NCBI GenBank assembly: GCA_022226955.1
Contig: CP092079.1
Location: forward strand, 2,879,043-2,943,042
Length of the DNA stretch: 64,000 nucleotides
Source: Nitrospira sp.
GTDB taxonomy: Bacteria > Nitrospirota > Nitrospiria > Nitrospirales > Nitrospiraceae
Reading direction: 5' to 3'
Made by a program: the position numbers and the translations under genes. The notes under the pieces were generated by a model, which had not been told where the DNA came from, searched no databases, and saw only the letters and a list, made by a program, of their open reading frames with translations. Position 1 is the stretch's first letter; every line of letters begins with the position of its first letter. Below, piece by piece: positions 8,557 to 17,421 of this stretch.

Positions 8557-9864
8557 ATGCCCTTCTTGCAACGTCCAATTCAGAGCGCGAGTCTGATTTC
8601 TGCGATGAAATCATCCCGGCTCTATATCCTGGGGAGTGCGATCAAGGCTGCGGCGTTGCAGGCCCGGGAGAATTTAGACCAGGAGATTCTCAACCGAAGG
8701 CTGGTGTCTCTCGAGCCAAAAGGGACACCGAAAGGCTATGTGTTGCTCTCGCACGTGGTGAAGGCCTTCTTGTTGCCTCCGGGGCAGCCGATTCCGAGAG
8801 ACCATCATCACTATTGGGTGGCGCTTCAGATGGCGCAAACATTCTTGGATCTAGGGTACGGTGTCGATGTCATTAATTTTCATAACAACACCTTTTGGCC
8901 CAAGCGTGATTACGCCATGATGGTCGATACCCGATGGAATCTTGAACGGCTGGCTCCTGTCCTGAATGCCGACTGTATCAAAGTGTTGCATATTGACACG
9001 GCCCATCCGCTGTTTCAGAACGCGGCGGAGGCTCGCCGCTTGCTCGAATTGCAGCAACGCCGTGGTGTGACGCTAAAACCCTGGCGATTTGAGATGCCGC
9101 ATCTCGGGATCGAACATGCCGACTACGCGACAATGAATGGGAACCGGTTCAGCCTAGAGACGTTTCGCTATGCCGGCAAACAGATCTTTCCTGTGCCGGT
9201 GGCTGCGCCTGTGTTGTATCCATGGCCTGCTTCCAAAGACTGGGTCGGCTGTCGCAATCAGTTCTTGTGGATCAACAGCGGAGGGCTTGTTCTCAAGGGG
9301 CTCGACTTGATTCTGGAAGCCTTTGCGGACATGCCGGACTGTCACCTGACGGTGTGTGGCCCGATCAAGGGCGAAAAGGCGTTTGAACGGGCCTATTTCA
9401 GAGAGCTGTATGAGATGCCTAATATTCATACCGAGGGATGGATGGATCTCAGCAGCGACCGGTTTTTGGAGTTAGCTGAACGTTGTGTGGGAATTCTTTC
9501 CGCGTCCGCATCGGAAGCCAGAAGCGGGTCGGTGATCGGAGGCATGCATGCGGGACTGATTCCAATCATCAGTTATGAGAGCGGAGTCGATGTGGATGGA
9601 TGTGGCGTCGTGTTGCCGAATTGTTCGGTGGACGAGATTAAACGGGCCGTGCGAAGTGTTGCCGGCTTTCCCGGAACGACACTGCAGCGGATGTCCAGGT
9701 GTGCCTGGGATTTGGCTCGGTCGCACCATACTCGCGAACGATGGACAGAGGTTTATCGTTCTGCGATCGACAGAATTTTTTCGCTCCATGCCAACAAGAC
9801 TGGGTCGGACCTTCTTGCGCAGTCGCCTGATGCCATTCCTTCTTCCGCCGGCAAGGTGCGCTAG
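8557..9864 (+). CDS. GT4-like glycosyltransferase (copy B) with altered EX7E motif
   Basis: A 435-residue paralogue of the gene at 6212, matching along its whole length: HVVKAF, YAMMVDTRWNLERL, ADCIKVLHIDTAHPLFQN, LVLKGLDLILEAF. In the motif region it reads SEARSGSVIGGMHAG, so the second Glu of the retaining EX7E pair is Gly, whereas copy A has Glu. The enzyme may use a changed donor, have reduced activity, or be an accessory subunit. ATG 8557 has GGAGGGG about 9 bases upstream; the open frame extends back into the preceding gene and that part is not used. It is transcribed with its neighbours. Confidence 0.7.
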   Translation: MPFLQRPIQSASLISAMKSSRLYILGSAIKAAALQARENLDQEILNRRLVSLEPKGTPKGYVLLSHVVKAFLLPPGQPIPRDHHHYWVALQMAQTFLDLGYGVDVINFHNNTFWPKRDYAMMVDTRWNLERLAPVLNADCIKVLHIDTAHPLFQNAAEARRLLELQQRRGVTLKPWRFEMPHLGIEHADYATMNGNRFSLETFRYAGKQIFPVPVAAPVLYPWPASKDWVGCRNQFLWINSGGLVLKGLDLILEAFADMPDCHLTVCGPIKGEKAFERAYFRELYEMPNIHTEGWMDLSSDRFLELAERCVGILSASASEARSGSVIGGMHAGLIPIISYESGVDVDGCGVVLPNCSVDEIKRAVRSVAGFPGTTLQRMSRCAWDLARSHHTRERWTEVYRSAIDRIFSLHANKTGSDLLAQSPDAIPSSAGKVR

Positions 9865-9993
9865 GCACCCGATCGTCTTTCTGATGGAGACAGTAGAGCC
9901 GGCGGCAGTGCGGTGTCACGGCGTCGCTTCCTATAATTGAGCAAGCATGGTGAGACTCAACAGCGCACCGCGTTCTGGCAGGCCTGTAGGGAC

Positions 9994-10533
9994 ATGATGA
10001 AACAATACGATCTTATGAAAGACTTGTGCCGGCAAATCCATGAAGATTGGATCGCCAATAATAAAGACTGGACTGAGCCGGGGTTTCGAGCGGTTGCCGT
10101 GCATCGATTGGGGTTTTGGGGATGGGAGCGAAGCGAGGGGCTGCTTCGCTCGAGCGTGTTGCTGCTCTACCGGGTGCTCTGGCGGTATGTGAGAAATCAT
10201 TACGGCATCGAGATTCCCCGGAGCACAGTGATCGGACGCCGGTTTCGGATTGCGCATCAAAGCGGAATCGTCCTCCATCCCTATGGCCAGATCGGAGACG
10301 ACTGCATTATCCGGCAAAATGTCACGATCGGTGCGGTGACCTGGGAGCGGTTTCAGGACGGACCCAAGATCGGCCACCGGGTGGATATCGGCGCCGGGGC
10401 AGTCATTCTTGGCAAGGTCGCTATCGGGGATGGCGCCAAGATTGGCCCCAACACTGTCATTACGACCAATGTTCCGGCCGGCGCGACGGTATTTGTGGAG
10501 GCCCCTCGCATGATCCAGATGAAGAAATGCTAG
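9994..10533 (+). CDS. Serine acetyltransferase-like hexapeptide acyltransferase
   Basis: A protein of about 179 residues with a left-handed beta-helix. Hexapeptide repeats run from IEIPRSTVIGRRFRIAH through IGDDCIIRQNVTIG, IGHRVDIGAGAVILGKV and IGPNTVITTNVPAGATV. The His in RIAHQSG and the HPYG segment match the CysE-type active site, so it probably transfers an acetyl or other acyl group from CoA to a hydroxyl. In this setting a sugar acetyltransferase is more likely than cysteine biosynthesis. The start is uncertain: ATG 9994 or 9997 follow AGGGA closely, and a TTG at 9937 is in frame. Confidence 0.7.
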   Translation: MMKQYDLMKDLCRQIHEDWIANNKDWTEPGFRAVAVHRLGFWGWERSEGLLRSSVLLLYRVLWRYVRNHYGIEIPRSTVIGRRFRIAHQSGIVLHPYGQIGDDCIIRQNVTIGAVTWERFQDGPKIGHRVDIGAGAVILGKVAIGDGAKIGPNTVITTNVPAGATVFVEAPRMIQMKKC

Positions 10534-10594
10534 GTCAAGAAAGACCATCGTAGTACTCTTTACCCCATGAGGAGGCCGCAAGTCTGCGGCGCAG

Positions 10595-12601
10595 ATGACG
10601 CCTATCATGTCTGACTATTTATCTGATCGAACACGTGACGTGACTGCACTTGTGGCTCGCGCCGATGAACTGCGGAAGTCAGGCAAGATTGAGGATGCCA
10701 TTCCGCTCTATCTCAAAGCGCTCTCCGATCCGCCTCAGGCGGGGCTTTGCCTGAAGCTTGCGCGCAGTTACGAGGAGTTGGGCAATATTCCAGAGGCCTG
10801 CCGGTGGGCGTTGGCGGTGGTGGACGCCGAAGACGATTTTACCTCGTGGCAGACGGCGAGCCGATTGGTCCAGCGCTATGCGCATCGATCTGGGAGGCCG
10901 CTTCGTTCCGCTAAACTGGCGTTGCTTGGAAGTTATACAACGGCTCAACTGAGCCAGTTGTTGACGCTGGCGGCCGGTCGGCGTGGGATGCAACTGGAAA
11001 TATTCGAGAGTCAGTACGGTCAGTACGAGCAGGATATCATCGACCCGAACAGCCGCCTCTATGCGTTCGATCCGGATTTTATCGTGCTAGCGGTGCATGA
11101 GGGGGATCTGCGGCTTCCGGAGTACAGCGCGGCGCCGCAGGAATCGATTCGCGCGGAAGTTGCGCGCTGGACCTCGCTCTGGCGAACCGTGAAGGCGCGT
11201 TCCCGAGCGAGGATCGTTCAACACAACTTTGCGCTGCCATGCGACGTGCCGATGGGCCATCTTGCGGCGCGTCTTTCGGGGTCGCGTTATATGATGACGC
11301 AGGCTGTCAATACTAGGCTTGGAGAAGAGGCCGGGACTGCGGTGTCGATCGTCGACTGCGAGCGGCTGGCTTCGTTTGTGGGGAAAGCGCGATGGTTCGA
11401 TCCCCGCTTCTGGCATCTGGCGAAACAAGCGGTTGCGCTGCAAGCGGTTCCGGCGCTCGCCCGCCATACGGCGGCGGTCATCGGCGCCGATCTGGGATTG
11501 AGCCGAAAATGTCTTGTCCTGGATCTCGACAATACGTTGTGGGGAGGCGTCATCGCGGAGGATGGGCTTGCCGGCATCAAATTGGGGAATGGCGTCGATG
11601 GTGAAGCGTTTGTCGCCTTTCAAGAGTACATTCTCAAGTTGAAGCGCAAGGGCGTGATTCTAGCGGTCTGCTCGAAAAACAATCATGCCGATGCGATGCA
11701 GCCATTTGAAAAACATCCTGAGATGCGTTTGAAACGTGACGATATTGCGGTGTTTGTTGCCAACTGGGAACCAAAACCTCAGAATATCCGCAAGATTGCA
11801 CAAGAGCTTGGGATAGGGCTGGATGCGTTGGTTTTCGTAGATGATAACCCGGTTGAACGTGAAGCGATGAGGCAGTTTGTTCCTGAGGTCGAGGTTGTTC
11901 CGCTGCCTGACGACGCGTCGTACTATGTCAGAGCGCTGGCGCAGTGCTTGTCGCTCGAAACCAGTTCGTATACGCAGGAAGACGCCGCACGGGCCGAGCA
12001 ATACCAGGCCCGGGCGCAGATTCGAGCGCTTGAAGCGACAGCGGGATCCATTGAGGAGTTTTATCAGAGCCTTCACATGCAGGCGATCATTGCTCCCTTC
12101 GATGCCTTGCATTTGCCCAGGGTCGCGCAGCTGATCGGGAAAACGAATCAGTTCAATCTCACAACGAAGCGCCATGGGATGCCGCAGTTGGAAAGCTTTG
12201 TCAGCGATCCAACGTGCGTGCACCTGTATCTGCGGCTGCGGGATCGCTTTGCCGACCATGGTCTGGTGGCGCTTATCATTGCCTTGCGGAAGGGGACGGT
12301 GCTGGATATCGATACATGGTTGATGAGTTGTCGAGTGATTGGCCGCACCGTCGAAGCGACGATTATGGAGCGCGTGTGCCGACAGGCCGAAGCGCTGGGC
12401 TGTACGTCGTTGCGGGGAACCTATGTTCCCAGCGAGAAGAATGCAATGGCGGAAGATGCGTATGCCAAACTGGGCTTCACTCTGGTGAGCCAAGCCGCTG
12501 GGCAGGTGACGTGGTCGTACGATTTATTGGCCAAAGGGCCAATCTCGAACAGGTTTGTTAAGACTGTAGATGAGTGGGAGGTAGCGGATGGAGGTGCATG
12601 A
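10595..12601 (+). CDS. fkbH: FkbH-like HAD-superfamily protein with TPR N-terminus and GNAT-like C-terminus
   Basis: A 668-residue protein. Residues about 15-95 look like TPR helices. A middle region of SGNH/FkbH-associated type follows. The HAD-IIIC domain then begins at CLVLDLDNTLWGG, with nucleophile Asp310 and Asp312. The conserved LAVCSKNNH and VFVDDNPVERE motifs follow. The last 150 residues resemble the GNAT-like tail of FkbH proteins. Known FkbH enzymes convert 1,3-bisphosphoglycerate to a glyceryl thioester on an acyl carrier protein. The carrier gene follows immediately and overlaps the stop. An in-frame ATG at 10607 is an alternative start. Expected role: supplying a glyceryl (or derived) acyl group for decoration of the polysaccharide. 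Confidence 0.8.
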   Translation: MTPIMSDYLSDRTRDVTALVARADELRKSGKIEDAIPLYLKALSDPPQAGLCLKLARSYEELGNIPEACRWALAVVDAEDDFTSWQTASRLVQRYAHRSGRPLRSAKLALLGSYTTAQLSQLLTLAAGRRGMQLEIFESQYGQYEQDIIDPNSRLYAFDPDFIVLAVHEGDLRLPEYSAAPQESIRAEVARWTSLWRTVKARSRARIVQHNFALPCDVPMGHLAARLSGSRYMMTQAVNTRLGEEAGTAVSIVDCERLASFVGKARWFDPRFWHLAKQAVALQAVPALARHTAAVIGADLGLSRKCLVLDLDNTLWGGVIAEDGLAGIKLGNGVDGEAFVAFQEYILKLKRKGVILAVCSKNNHADAMQPFEKHPEMRLKRDDIAVFVANWEPKPQNIRKIAQELGIGLDALVFVDDNPVEREAMRQFVPEVEVVPLPDDASYYVRALAQCLSLETSSYTQEDAARAEQYQARAQIRALEATAGSIEEFYQSLHMQAIIAPFDALHLPRVAQLIGKTNQFNLTTKRHGMPQLESFVSDPTCVHLYLRLRDRFADHGLVALIIALRKGTVLDIDTWLMSCRVIGRTVEATIMERVCRQAEALGCTSLRGTYVPSEKNAMAEDAYAKLGFTLVSQAAGQVTWSYDLLAKGPISNRFVKTVDEWEVADGGA

Positions 12602-12818
12602 ACAGCTCGAAGGCCTGTTTCGCGAAGTCTTCGACGACGAGAAGCTGGTGCTGACCGATGAGACGACTGCGCGCGATATTCCGAAGTGGGATTCACTGGC
12701 CCATATCAATCTCATGTTCAGTATTGAGCAAGCCTTTGGGGTGCGGTTTAAAGGGAATGAGCTGGCTGAGATGAAGAATATTGGAGAGTTGAAAACGTTT
12801 CTTGCCAAAGGGCGGTAA
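12588..12818 (+). CDS. Acyl carrier protein
   Basis: A 76-residue acidic helical protein with the 4'-phosphopantetheine attachment site in PKWDSLAHINLM (Ser36). The length and the overall four-helix pattern fit ACPs of FkbH systems. Its ATG overlaps the end of the FkbH gene by 14 bases and has GGGAGG upstream, so the two are translationally coupled and probably work as a pair: FkbH loads glycerate onto this carrier. The acceptor enzyme is not identified; one of the SGNH proteins or the hexapeptide enzyme nearby is a candidate. Confidence 0.85.
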   Translation: MEVHEQLEGLFREVFDDEKLVLTDETTARDIPKWDSLAHINLMFSIEQAFGVRFKGNELAEMKNIGELKTFLAKGR

Positions 12819-12944
12819 CGAGTCGATGTTCGCCTGGACGGCGATGGGACCTTCGGCGGACGCTCGATGAATTGGTCGTAACGGCGTGGAGTGATATCAG
12901 CTGGCCAATGTGTTGGAGCGAGTGTGTGCGATGGGAGTGAGGGC

Positions 12945-13958
12945 ATGATTCCTCGGGTGACCATAGGTATACCGATTTACAAGCGGCTGGAGTTTATCCC
13001 GCAGGCTCTCCGCGTTGTGTTTGCCCAGGACTACCCGGAGATTGAATGCATCGTGTCCGATAACGGTATGAATGGGAGCAAGGTGGCCGACCTCGTTGCC
13101 CGCCACTATCCTCGACCGTACCGATTTCGCCAGAACCCGGAAACGGTGATCGTCAGCGAGCATTTCAATCAGATCGTGCAGGAGGCCACAGGCAAGTATT
13201 TCATCCTGTTTCAAGACGATGACGACATGAGTCCGAATTTCGTGTCCAACCTTGTTGCGCTTCTTGAGCGGCATCCTTCTGCTGCTGTCGCCATCTCCAG
13301 GCAGGAGGCGGTCGATCCCAGCGGGCGGGTGCTTCGCGGATCGGCGGAGACGGTTCCTGAACTCTTGTCTGGCGAGGACTTTGTCTCTGCCTGGTGCCAC
13401 TACCGGTATAAGTTTGAGACTTTTGCGACGGTTGTGTCTCGCACTGACGAGGTCAAGGCCTGTGGAGGCTATCCATTTTTCCCGACCGGAAACGGAATCG
13501 ACGATGCCTTGTTGTTGAAGTTATGCCTAGGGCGAGCGGTCGCTCTTAGCTCGGGATGCCTATTTCGAAAACGTACCTATGAGTCAAGCATGGGATTCTC
13601 GTGCAACTACCGGGCGTTGGTCGAGGGAAGCCGGCGGTTTTTGACTTTTCTCGAATCCGACGCCGTTCTTCTTCAGTATGCCAGCAGCCATCCGGATCAG
13701 TATCGTGAGGTCAAACGGCTCATCGTGAAGATGATCTGGCAGACCAATTTCGACAGATGGAATACGATGTATCGGGAGCGGGAATCGTCCGCCGAATGGG
13801 TGCGGTCAGCTTTCGCGATGCCATTTGTTCCAGACTACTATCGGCGCGTCCTATCGACGCTGGGCTATGCGTTGAAGGCCTCCGTGTTGGATAAGGCGAA
13901 GCGCGTGTTCCCGTGGGCGCATCGCATCTATCGTTCGCGTAAACACAACATGAGCTAG
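12945..13958 (+). CDS. GT2-family glycosyltransferase
   Basis: A 337-residue GT-A fold enzyme. The N-terminus RVTIGIPIYKR leads into the nucleotide-binding region with CIVSDNG, and the metal-binding acidic cluster is ILFQDDDDMSP. The later part (TGNGIDDALLL) fits the acceptor side. No membrane segment is seen, so it acts at the cytoplasmic face. It is an inverting transferase of unknown donor. ATG 12945 has GTGAGGG just upstream and directly precedes the conserved start; the frame is open further 5' but contains no family sequence. Confidence 0.8.
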   Translation: MIPRVTIGIPIYKRLEFIPQALRVVFAQDYPEIECIVSDNGMNGSKVADLVARHYPRPYRFRQNPETVIVSEHFNQIVQEATGKYFILFQDDDDMSPNFVSNLVALLERHPSAAVAISRQEAVDPSGRVLRGSAETVPELLSGEDFVSAWCHYRYKFETFATVVSRTDEVKACGGYPFFPTGNGIDDALLLKLCLGRAVALSSGCLFRKRTYESSMGFSCNYRALVEGSRRFLTFLESDAVLLQYASSHPDQYREVKRLIVKMIWQTNFDRWNTMYRERESSAEWVRSAFAMPFVPDYYRRVLSTLGYALKASVLDKAKRVFPWAHRIYRSRKHNMS

Positions 13959-13959
13959 G

Positions 13960-14009
13960 CTCGGTTGCTTTAAGCCGAGATCCGGCGACAGCGCTTCGTT
14001 CCGGCTGTC
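13960..14009 (+). terminator. Two adjacent hairpins after the GT2 gene (possible attenuator/terminator)
   Basis: Immediately after the GT2 stop, CTCGG at 13960 pairs with CCGAG at 13975-13979, with some extra pairing inside. A second stem pairs GACAGC (13987) with GCTGTC (14004-14009). Neither is followed by a T-run, so a standard intrinsic terminator is not supported. They may only stabilise the transcript end or partly separate the amidotransferase gene. Confidence 0.2.
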
Positions 14010-14081
14010 TAAGCATCCTGTCGGAAGTCTGGTCCGGTACAGCCCGTCCGCGACGTCCATGTTTTCGGAAGGAAATTTTTT

Positions 14082-16052
14082 ATGTGTGGGATTGTCGGTG
14101 TCGCAGGTTCGCACCAGGCGGCATGGGTTAAGGAGATGAACGACAGGATCGTTCATCGTGGCCCTGATGATCAGGGAATTTATACCAGCCCAGACGAGAT
14201 GGTTTCTCTTGCCATGCGTCGGCTGAGCATCCTTGATCTTGAGGGCGGTCATCAGCCGATGAGCAGCCAGGACCGGTCTGTTTGGATCGTTTTCAACGGT
14301 GAGATCTACAATGCGCCCCAGTTAAGAGTGGAGCTTGAGTCCCGCGGCCATACGTTTGTCACTGCCCATTCTGATACGGAGGTACTGCTTCACCTCTACG
14401 ACGAGAAGGGTGATCGGATGGTCGATGACTTGAACGGCATGTTCGCGTTCGTCATTCATGACCAGCGTCGCAACCGGCTGTTCGGCGCCCGCGATCGCAT
14501 GGGGATTAAGCCATTGTATTACACGCGGGAGAAGACAGCCTTTGCATTTGCGTCGGAGTTGAAGAGTCTGCTGGTAGCCCCCTCGATTTCCTCGCGGCGT
14601 GTGAATCAGCAGGCTCTTAGCCACTATGCAACTTTGTTGTATGTGCCAGGTCCAGAAACCATTGTCGATGATGTGCTGCGGGTTCCTCCGGGACATTCGT
14701 TTGTGTACGATCTGACGCAGCATCGGTTTACGCTCAGTCGGTACTGGCGGATCGATGGCACACAGTTCGAGGACCATGATCTCCAGGAATGGACGGAGCG
14801 ACTGCGCTCGGAACTCCGGGCGGCGGTGAGTCGCTGGACATTGAGCGACGTTCCCATTGCTTGCTCGCTGTCGGGAGGCATTGATTCTTCAGCCATTATC
14901 GGGCTGTTGGCCGAGCAGGGATTTCCTCAGGTGCGAACGTACTCTCTTGGGTTTGCCGGCGAGGAAGAACAGGCGTGGAACGAATTGCATCTGGCGCGTC
15001 AGGTCGCTGAGCGATGGGGGACGCATCACCATGAGCTCATTCTCAATCCCGAGGACCTTCTCAACGATTTGGTCGAGATGGTGTGGTATTTGGATGAGCC
15101 GTATGGAGGCGGGCTCCCTGCCTGGTATGTCTATCGGGAGATGAGCAAGGATGTGAAGGTTGGGCTCAATGGGATGGGCGGCGATGAGTTATTTGGCAAC
15201 TATCAAAAATTTCTCCGCTACGAAGAAGATCCAGTTGTCTATGCAGCGGTAACTCTCCGCCAGCATTTCCAGACAGGAACATCGGCCTTGGCGGCATGCG
15301 CCCAGCCACTGGCTTCCATTAGTAACGGTCTCCCCGCTTCGATTCCCTTGGCTGGAAGAGGCCGGTTGCTGTCGAAGTTGCCGGAGCTGCTGCGGACCCC
15401 TTTCGGCGCGTACTACCAGGCCAACCAGGATTTTTCCTCCAGTGGGGACAAGCATCGGTTTGTACTCCAGGACGATAGGAGGGGCTATTGCCAAGAGACA
15501 GCTGAGTATTTGCAGGAGATATTTGATCATTCGAACACGACGGATCTTCGGACCGGTCTCGCAGTGGTGGATTTTCAGACGCAATTGGCTGAAGAGTTTC
15601 TGTTCATGACCGATCGGTTTTCTATGGCCCACAGTCTTGAGGCCAGGACTCCGTTTCTAGATCATCATCTGGTGGAGTTTGTGTTTCGAATTCCTCCCTC
15701 GGTGCGGACGAAGCCGCGCGACCCTAAGCATCTGCTCAAGCGGGCCGTCAGCGACTTACTCCCCATCGATCTGTTGACGGCCAGGAAGCGTGGATTCTCC
15801 ATTCCAATCGGACCGTGGTTGCGTGGGCCGCTTCGCCCTTTAGCCGAACGGCTGCTATCGCCGGATCGACTGGACAAGCAGGGCCTGTTTAAGCGGGAGT
15901 TTTATCAGCGGTATGTCGTCCCGCATTTGGAGGGGAAGGCGGATTGTGCGTTGCACATTTGGTCTGCACTGATGTTTCAGCTCTGGCATCTGGTCTATAT
16001 CGAAGAGGCCTGCACGAGGAAGCCTGCGTTCACCTGGAAAGACTTGTGTTGA
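14082..16052 (+). CDS. asnB: Asparagine synthase-like amidotransferase (glutamine-hydrolysing)
   Basis: A 656-residue two-domain enzyme. The mature N-terminal nucleophile is Cys2 in MCGIVGVAG; the class II glutaminase domain with RRLSILDLEGGHQP and FNGEIYN spans about 1-220. The synthetase domain has the PP-loop SLSGGIDSSAI (about 265-275) and the downstream GLNGMGGDELFGNY. It forms an amide or amidine bond with ammonia from glutamine. In polysaccharide clusters such paralogues probably amidate sugar acids or amino-acid substituents rather than make asparagine. Start ATG 14082 follows GGAAGGAA. A second, divergent copy lies at 44415. Confidence 0.85.
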   Translation: MCGIVGVAGSHQAAWVKEMNDRIVHRGPDDQGIYTSPDEMVSLAMRRLSILDLEGGHQPMSSQDRSVWIVFNGEIYNAPQLRVELESRGHTFVTAHSDTEVLLHLYDEKGDRMVDDLNGMFAFVIHDQRRNRLFGARDRMGIKPLYYTREKTAFAFASELKSLLVAPSISSRRVNQQALSHYATLLYVPGPETIVDDVLRVPPGHSFVYDLTQHRFTLSRYWRIDGTQFEDHDLQEWTERLRSELRAAVSRWTLSDVPIACSLSGGIDSSAIIGLLAEQGFPQVRTYSLGFAGEEEQAWNELHLARQVAERWGTHHHELILNPEDLLNDLVEMVWYLDEPYGGGLPAWYVYREMSKDVKVGLNGMGGDELFGNYQKFLRYEEDPVVYAAVTLRQHFQTGTSALAACAQPLASISNGLPASIPLAGRGRLLSKLPELLRTPFGAYYQANQDFSSSGDKHRFVLQDDRRGYCQETAEYLQEIFDHSNTTDLRTGLAVVDFQTQLAEEFLFMTDRFSMAHSLEARTPFLDHHLVEFVFRIPPSVRTKPRDPKHLLKRAVSDLLPIDLLTARKRGFSIPIGPWLRGPLRPLAERLLSPDRLDKQGLFKREFYQRYVVPHLEGKADCALHIWSALMFQLWHLVYIEEACTRKPAFTWKDLC

Positions 16053-16089
16053 CCAAGGTTGTTGGATGAAGACAGTGTCTGAGGGGAGT

Positions 16090-17346
16090 ATGAAAGTCGT
16101 CCATGTGAGCACGGAAGACATCAGCGGCGGCGCTGCGCGCGCTGCCTACCGGCTTCATACCGGCCTCAGGATGATGGGGCACGATTCGTCGATGTTGGTG
16201 GTGAACAGGCGGAGCAAGGACCCACACGTCACGGCGTTTGATGCGTCGATGGATTGGGCTAGCCGCATCAGGCGGAAAATCCGCCGCGAACAGGTCAGGC
16301 GTGATTTTGCGCGCTACGCTGCGTCGCGGCCCGCGGGAATCGAAATCTTCAGCGATGATCGCAGCGAGTTCGGCAGTGACGTGGCGAAGCATTTGCCGCA
16401 TTGCGATGTGCTGAACCTGCACTGGGTGGCCCGGTATGTGGACTACGAGGGGTTTTTCTCGACAGTGCCGGAGCGGACACCGGTGGTGTGGCGCATCGCC
16501 GATATGAATCCCATTACGGGCGGGTGTCATGTCGATGAAGGGTGCGGTCGGTTTCTCAGCGGGTGCGGTGCGTGCCCTCAGCTTGGGTCTGTTCAGACAG
16601 ATGACCTTTCTTCCCAAGTGTGGAGGCGCAAGCGGAAAACGTTTGATGCCGTCGATGCGCGTCGGTTGCATCTTGTCGCGCTCAATCGGTGGATGCAGGG
16701 GAATCTGGCTGGTCACCCGTTCTTGCGGAAGTTTCCCGTTACGATCATCCCCAACGGTGTCGATACGGACATGTTTGCACCGAGGGATCGCCGGTTTGCC
16801 CGGGAGATGCTTGGTCTTCCGCAAAATGCGACGATCTTGCTTTTCGTCGCAGTGATGACGGAAATGCCCTATAAAGGGTTCACCATGCTGGCGCAAGCTC
16901 TGGCCGGACTCTCTGGCGTCGAGAACCTGCGTGTCGTGTCTGTCGGGATTGGGAAGCCTGAGCTCGGGACCCCTATTCCGCACGTTCATTTGGGATATGT
17001 GACGGATGATCGCGTCCTCGTGCTTGCGTACAATGCTGCGGACGTCTTTGTGGTTCCGGCTTTATACGATAACTCGCCGAATACCATTCTTGAAGCGATG
17101 GCCTGCGGCATTCCGGTTGCCGCATTTGCAACTGGGGGAATTCCGGATATGGTGCGCGAGGGACTGACGGGATCACTGTCGCCACGGTACGACGTGGAAG
17201 CGCTCCGTGCTGCGATCAAAGATCTGCTCGTCCGTCCTGACAAGCGGCGGGAGATGGGGGCTCGCAGCCGAGAGGTTGCGCTGCAAGACTATACCCTCCC
17301 GCTTCAAACGAGCCGATATACTGATTTGTACCGGTCTCTTTTATAG
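16090..17346 (+). CDS. GT4-family glycosyltransferase
   Basis: A 418-residue GT-B enzyme. It begins MKVVHVSTEDISGGAARAAY, where the GGAARA stretch is the usual acceptor-side glycine-rich loop of GT4. It has an IPNGVDTDMF linker and the donor motif YDNSPNTILEAMACG, where Asp replaces the first Glu of EX7E, as in a subset of the family. A Cys-rich insert (HVDEGCGRFLSGCGACP) around residue 160 is typical of one GT4 subgroup. ATG 16090 has GAGGGG just upstream and precedes the conserved start; ATG 16066 is an in-frame alternative. Confidence 0.8.
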   Translation: MKVVHVSTEDISGGAARAAYRLHTGLRMMGHDSSMLVVNRRSKDPHVTAFDASMDWASRIRRKIRREQVRRDFARYAASRPAGIEIFSDDRSEFGSDVAKHLPHCDVLNLHWVARYVDYEGFFSTVPERTPVVWRIADMNPITGGCHVDEGCGRFLSGCGACPQLGSVQTDDLSSQVWRRKRKTFDAVDARRLHLVALNRWMQGNLAGHPFLRKFPVTIIPNGVDTDMFAPRDRRFAREMLGLPQNATILLFVAVMTEMPYKGFTMLAQALAGLSGVENLRVVSVGIGKPELGTPIPHVHLGYVTDDRVLVLAYNAADVFVVPALYDNSPNTILEAMACGIPVAAFATGGIPDMVREGLTGSLSPRYDVEALRAAIKDLLVRPDKRREMGARSREVALQDYTLPLQTSRYTDLYRSLL

Positions 17347-17421
17347 CTACGTAGGCTGAGTACAGATAATGTTTTCAGGCAGTACAAGTCCGACAAACCG
17401 GCCGGATCTGGAGTCCTCGAC

